Source: Mercenaria mercenaria
Taxonomy: Eukaryota > Mollusca > Bivalvia > Venerida > Veneridae
Assembly (NCBI RefSeq): GCF_021730395.1
Contig: NW_026460998.1
Span: 1-64,000, forward strand
Reading direction: 5' to 3'
Length of the DNA: 64,000 nucleotides
Of the stretch, positions 61,933-64,000 are shown piece after piece; position 1 is the first letter of the stretch; each line of letters begins with the position of its first letter. Both the position numbers and the translations under genes were made by a program. A model generated the notes under the pieces. The model saw nothing but the letters and a program-made list of their open reading frames with translations. It made no database searches and had not been told where the DNA came from.

Positions 61933-64000
61933 ATGTGCACCACAAACACGGATATGGTAATGACAAACTTTTGCTCAAAAGAAATGGAAGAGAAAATTCG
62001 TTCATTAGAAGTTCAGGTACAACAACTGCAGAGACTTGTTCAAGAACAAAAGGCTTCTTCGTTTACAACAATAGAAGGCTTCCCAAAAGGTATAACTCCT
62101 TAATAGATACCATATACATGTAACAGTTTGTAATTAAAACGGCAAAGTATGGTTGTTGCATTCTTTAAGTGTATTAGCCAATACTTCTGGTTCATGCAAT
62201 ATATGTCTTATTTCTCTTCATATTGTATATACTTTATTTTTAGTAACTGTGAAGCCAACGAACTGTAGTCAAAACATCAAACATCACTTAATCTTGTGCT
62301 GTAATAGATACACTGATGTGCATTACAGATATTTTAGGCCAACTTTGTGGCCATCTTTAAACACTTTCCCATCCATTATGTCGACAGTTGTTTCCTAATT
62401 TGTAATTGTACAGAAATGTGTAGTCACTTTATATGACTGCTTATATTACATATGTTATTTCCATTTTTCACATTACGTTTTTTATCGCCAAAGGCAGGAA
62501 AAGTTTCGATTTCGAACCTTGAAGCTTAAAGTATAAGAAATCTATGCGTAGGAACAGAAATCGTTAAAGAAAGAATGAGAGAGTGTTTGGTCTGCGAGGA
62601 ATGTTAATAGTAGAAAATTTCAGGAATTATATATAATGACAGCCATACAAATATTTTACAAAAGAACAATAAAAAAATTGTGTGTAGTTTTGTGATACTG
62701 TCAATTCAATTATACAAGAGTGAGCATTGTGGCTCATTTCTGTCTTTTGTGCTCTTAGTTCAGTTGCCATTGTGTAGTTTTTGGCGTTCTATCGCCCAAG
62801 CCATTACGGTAGATCGACACTATCTTACACCAATTAATGTTTTGTCGTTCCGTCAGGATAGGACGAGAAGACAAGTTTCAGGGCTACATTACCGGCGTGT
62901 TACTTTGTGCTGCAGTTTTCGTTCTGTCTTGAGGCGGACCGACAGAACGACAGATCCAAACATTGGCAGTAGCTGAAAGTGTCTATTTGGCAGGGATGAT
63001 AGAATAAAAAAACACAATCAAGGAAAAGAATGCAAAATGTTCCTTTTTGGCAAGGGATGCATAAAGCGACAGGACGAAAATGTCAAATGGACATAATTTT
63101 TATATTCAAATCAGAATTTCTGTCTTACAGACTGCTCAGAGATATATAGGAACGGTACAAGAACAGACGGAGTTTACTCTATCTCACCAGATGGAAGATG
63201 TCCGTTTTTTGTATATTGCGACATGACCAATGGGGGCTGGACTTTGATTCAGGTACAGTGTACTATCGTTGTAAACAAGATTTCAATATTAAACGAAACG
63301 ACTGTTTACTGTAAATAAAAAACAATTTCTTTCATTACTAACAAGACTGAAAATCTTTCTTTACCACTAGCGGGTCAGGTGATACCGTTACTGATTAATA
63401 TTCAAACTTTCGTATAAGTAATAACAGCTCAATATACCGTATATCAAATTATTTAAGGATTTATAAAGACGAAACGATCAACAACACTATTCACATTTAA
63501 TTCAACACAAACTTACTGTTTCCTATTTCGTCACCATCACTTAAAAAAACAGTATTTGGTAAAATCATATAATATGGAATTGTACAATGTATACTTCCAT
63601 TGCAGAAACGAATAGACGATAAGGTAAACTTTTACCGGTCCTGGGATGACTATGTTACTGGATTTGGTGATATCGACGGCTCTCATTGGTTAGGCTTAGA
63701 AAAGATTCACCGTTTGACTCGAGATGGCAGCCAGATATATTTCGATATGAAGAATTATGATGGCACAACTGAATATGCGCATTACAAGGTGTTTACCGTT
63801 CACGAAGCGGCAACTGCTTACACTATGAACGTAGATGCCTTTGATTATGAAGGTAGTATTGGCGAACTACTGAGTTTCCATAACAATATGAAATTTTCAA
63901 CGTATGACAAGGATAATGATATTTCGTCAGAAAATTGCTGTGTGAAGTCTTTAGACGGTGGAGGATGGTGGAACAAAAACTGTTACAGGTTGGGAAACAT
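61933..64000 (+). CDS. Fibrinogen-related (FReD) lectin-like gene, 3' end outside window
   Basis: Three exons: 61933-62089, 63131-63252 and 63606 to past the end (224 codons visible), with GT/AG sites and phases 1 and 0. Residues 1-52 hold a leader (MCTTNTDMVMTNFCSKEMEEK) and a coiled coil around 17-36 that could drive oligomerisation. From residue 53 the fibrinogen domain runs: DCSEIYRNGT, PDGRCPFFVYCDMTNGGWTL, FYRSWDDYVTGFGDIDGSHW, IYFDMKNYDGTTEYAHY, the calcium-site region YDKDNDISSENCC and GGGWWNKNCYRLGN. No break is seen. Such proteins bind sugars or acetylated groups on microbes and are expanded in molluscs; the role is inferred. No signal peptide in the first visible exon, so either an upstream exon is missed or export is non-classical. 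The reading frame is open for at least 90 bases before the ATG. Confidence 0.85.

Overview
The window looks like a piece of a bivalve mollusc nuclear genome, possibly a venerid-type clam. It is A+T-rich (about two thirds by eye), intron-bearing and gene-poor. It is crowded with repeats I know from bivalves: tRNA-headed V-SINE/RUDI-like SINEs, 140-160 bp tandem units carrying GACCTTGACC or GACCTAG words, and repeats ending in (GGAC)n. The species call is inference; the eukaryotic and molluscan character rests on splice sites, SINE structure and the gene families present.

Only a few host genes can be supported. (1) Two fibrinogen-related (FReD, ficolin/tachylectin-like) genes lie on the + strand near the two ends. 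The first (4306-5956) is a three-exon pseudogene. The second (61933 to the window end) has the same exon plan and is open as far as it can be read. Their upstream flanks also share blocks, so this is a segmental duplication of a probable secreted lectin/innate-immunity gene. (2) A two-exon BTB-BACK gene with a PHR-like C-terminus (12112-13606, +) looks intact. (3) A class A GPCR-like gene (30233-31078, -) reads in two frames and lacks a clear N-terminus, so it is a pseudogene or carries assembly indels. (4) One unrecognised ORF (33199-33543, +) is listed with low confidence.

The rest is mobile and repetitive DNA. Left to right: a complete SINE with a target duplication (32-317); a long-arm fold-back element (6391-7965) with a 561-bp insertion and 7-bp target duplication in its left arm; a 5'-truncated Ty3/gypsy-type fossil (about 14150-17718); clusters of diverged tandem repeats (21655-23555); a 2.65-kb non-autonomous DNA transposon (24636-27287) whose 57-bp inverted ends begin with CACAGTG and are flanked by the 5-bp duplication AAGAC; palindromic MITEs and TTAA-type MITEs (34.5-37.4 kb); a 78-bp hairpin satellite present in inverted orientation at 38.2 and 56.0-56.7 kb with near-identical outer ends, enclosing 18.6 kb with no recognisable gene; trinucleotide arrays at 43-44.6 kb; a 423-bp TIR element (53522-53944); and a 0.3-kb direct repeat pair (57.25 and 58.99 kb).

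The strongest candidates for something new are the CACAGTG/5-bp-TSD element, which has the end signature shared by Transib transposons and RAG recombination signals, and the 18.6-kb inverted pair of hairpin satellites. No operons, CRISPR arrays, rRNA or free-standing tRNA genes were seen. Identity values and motif counts are hand alignments and should be treated as approximate.
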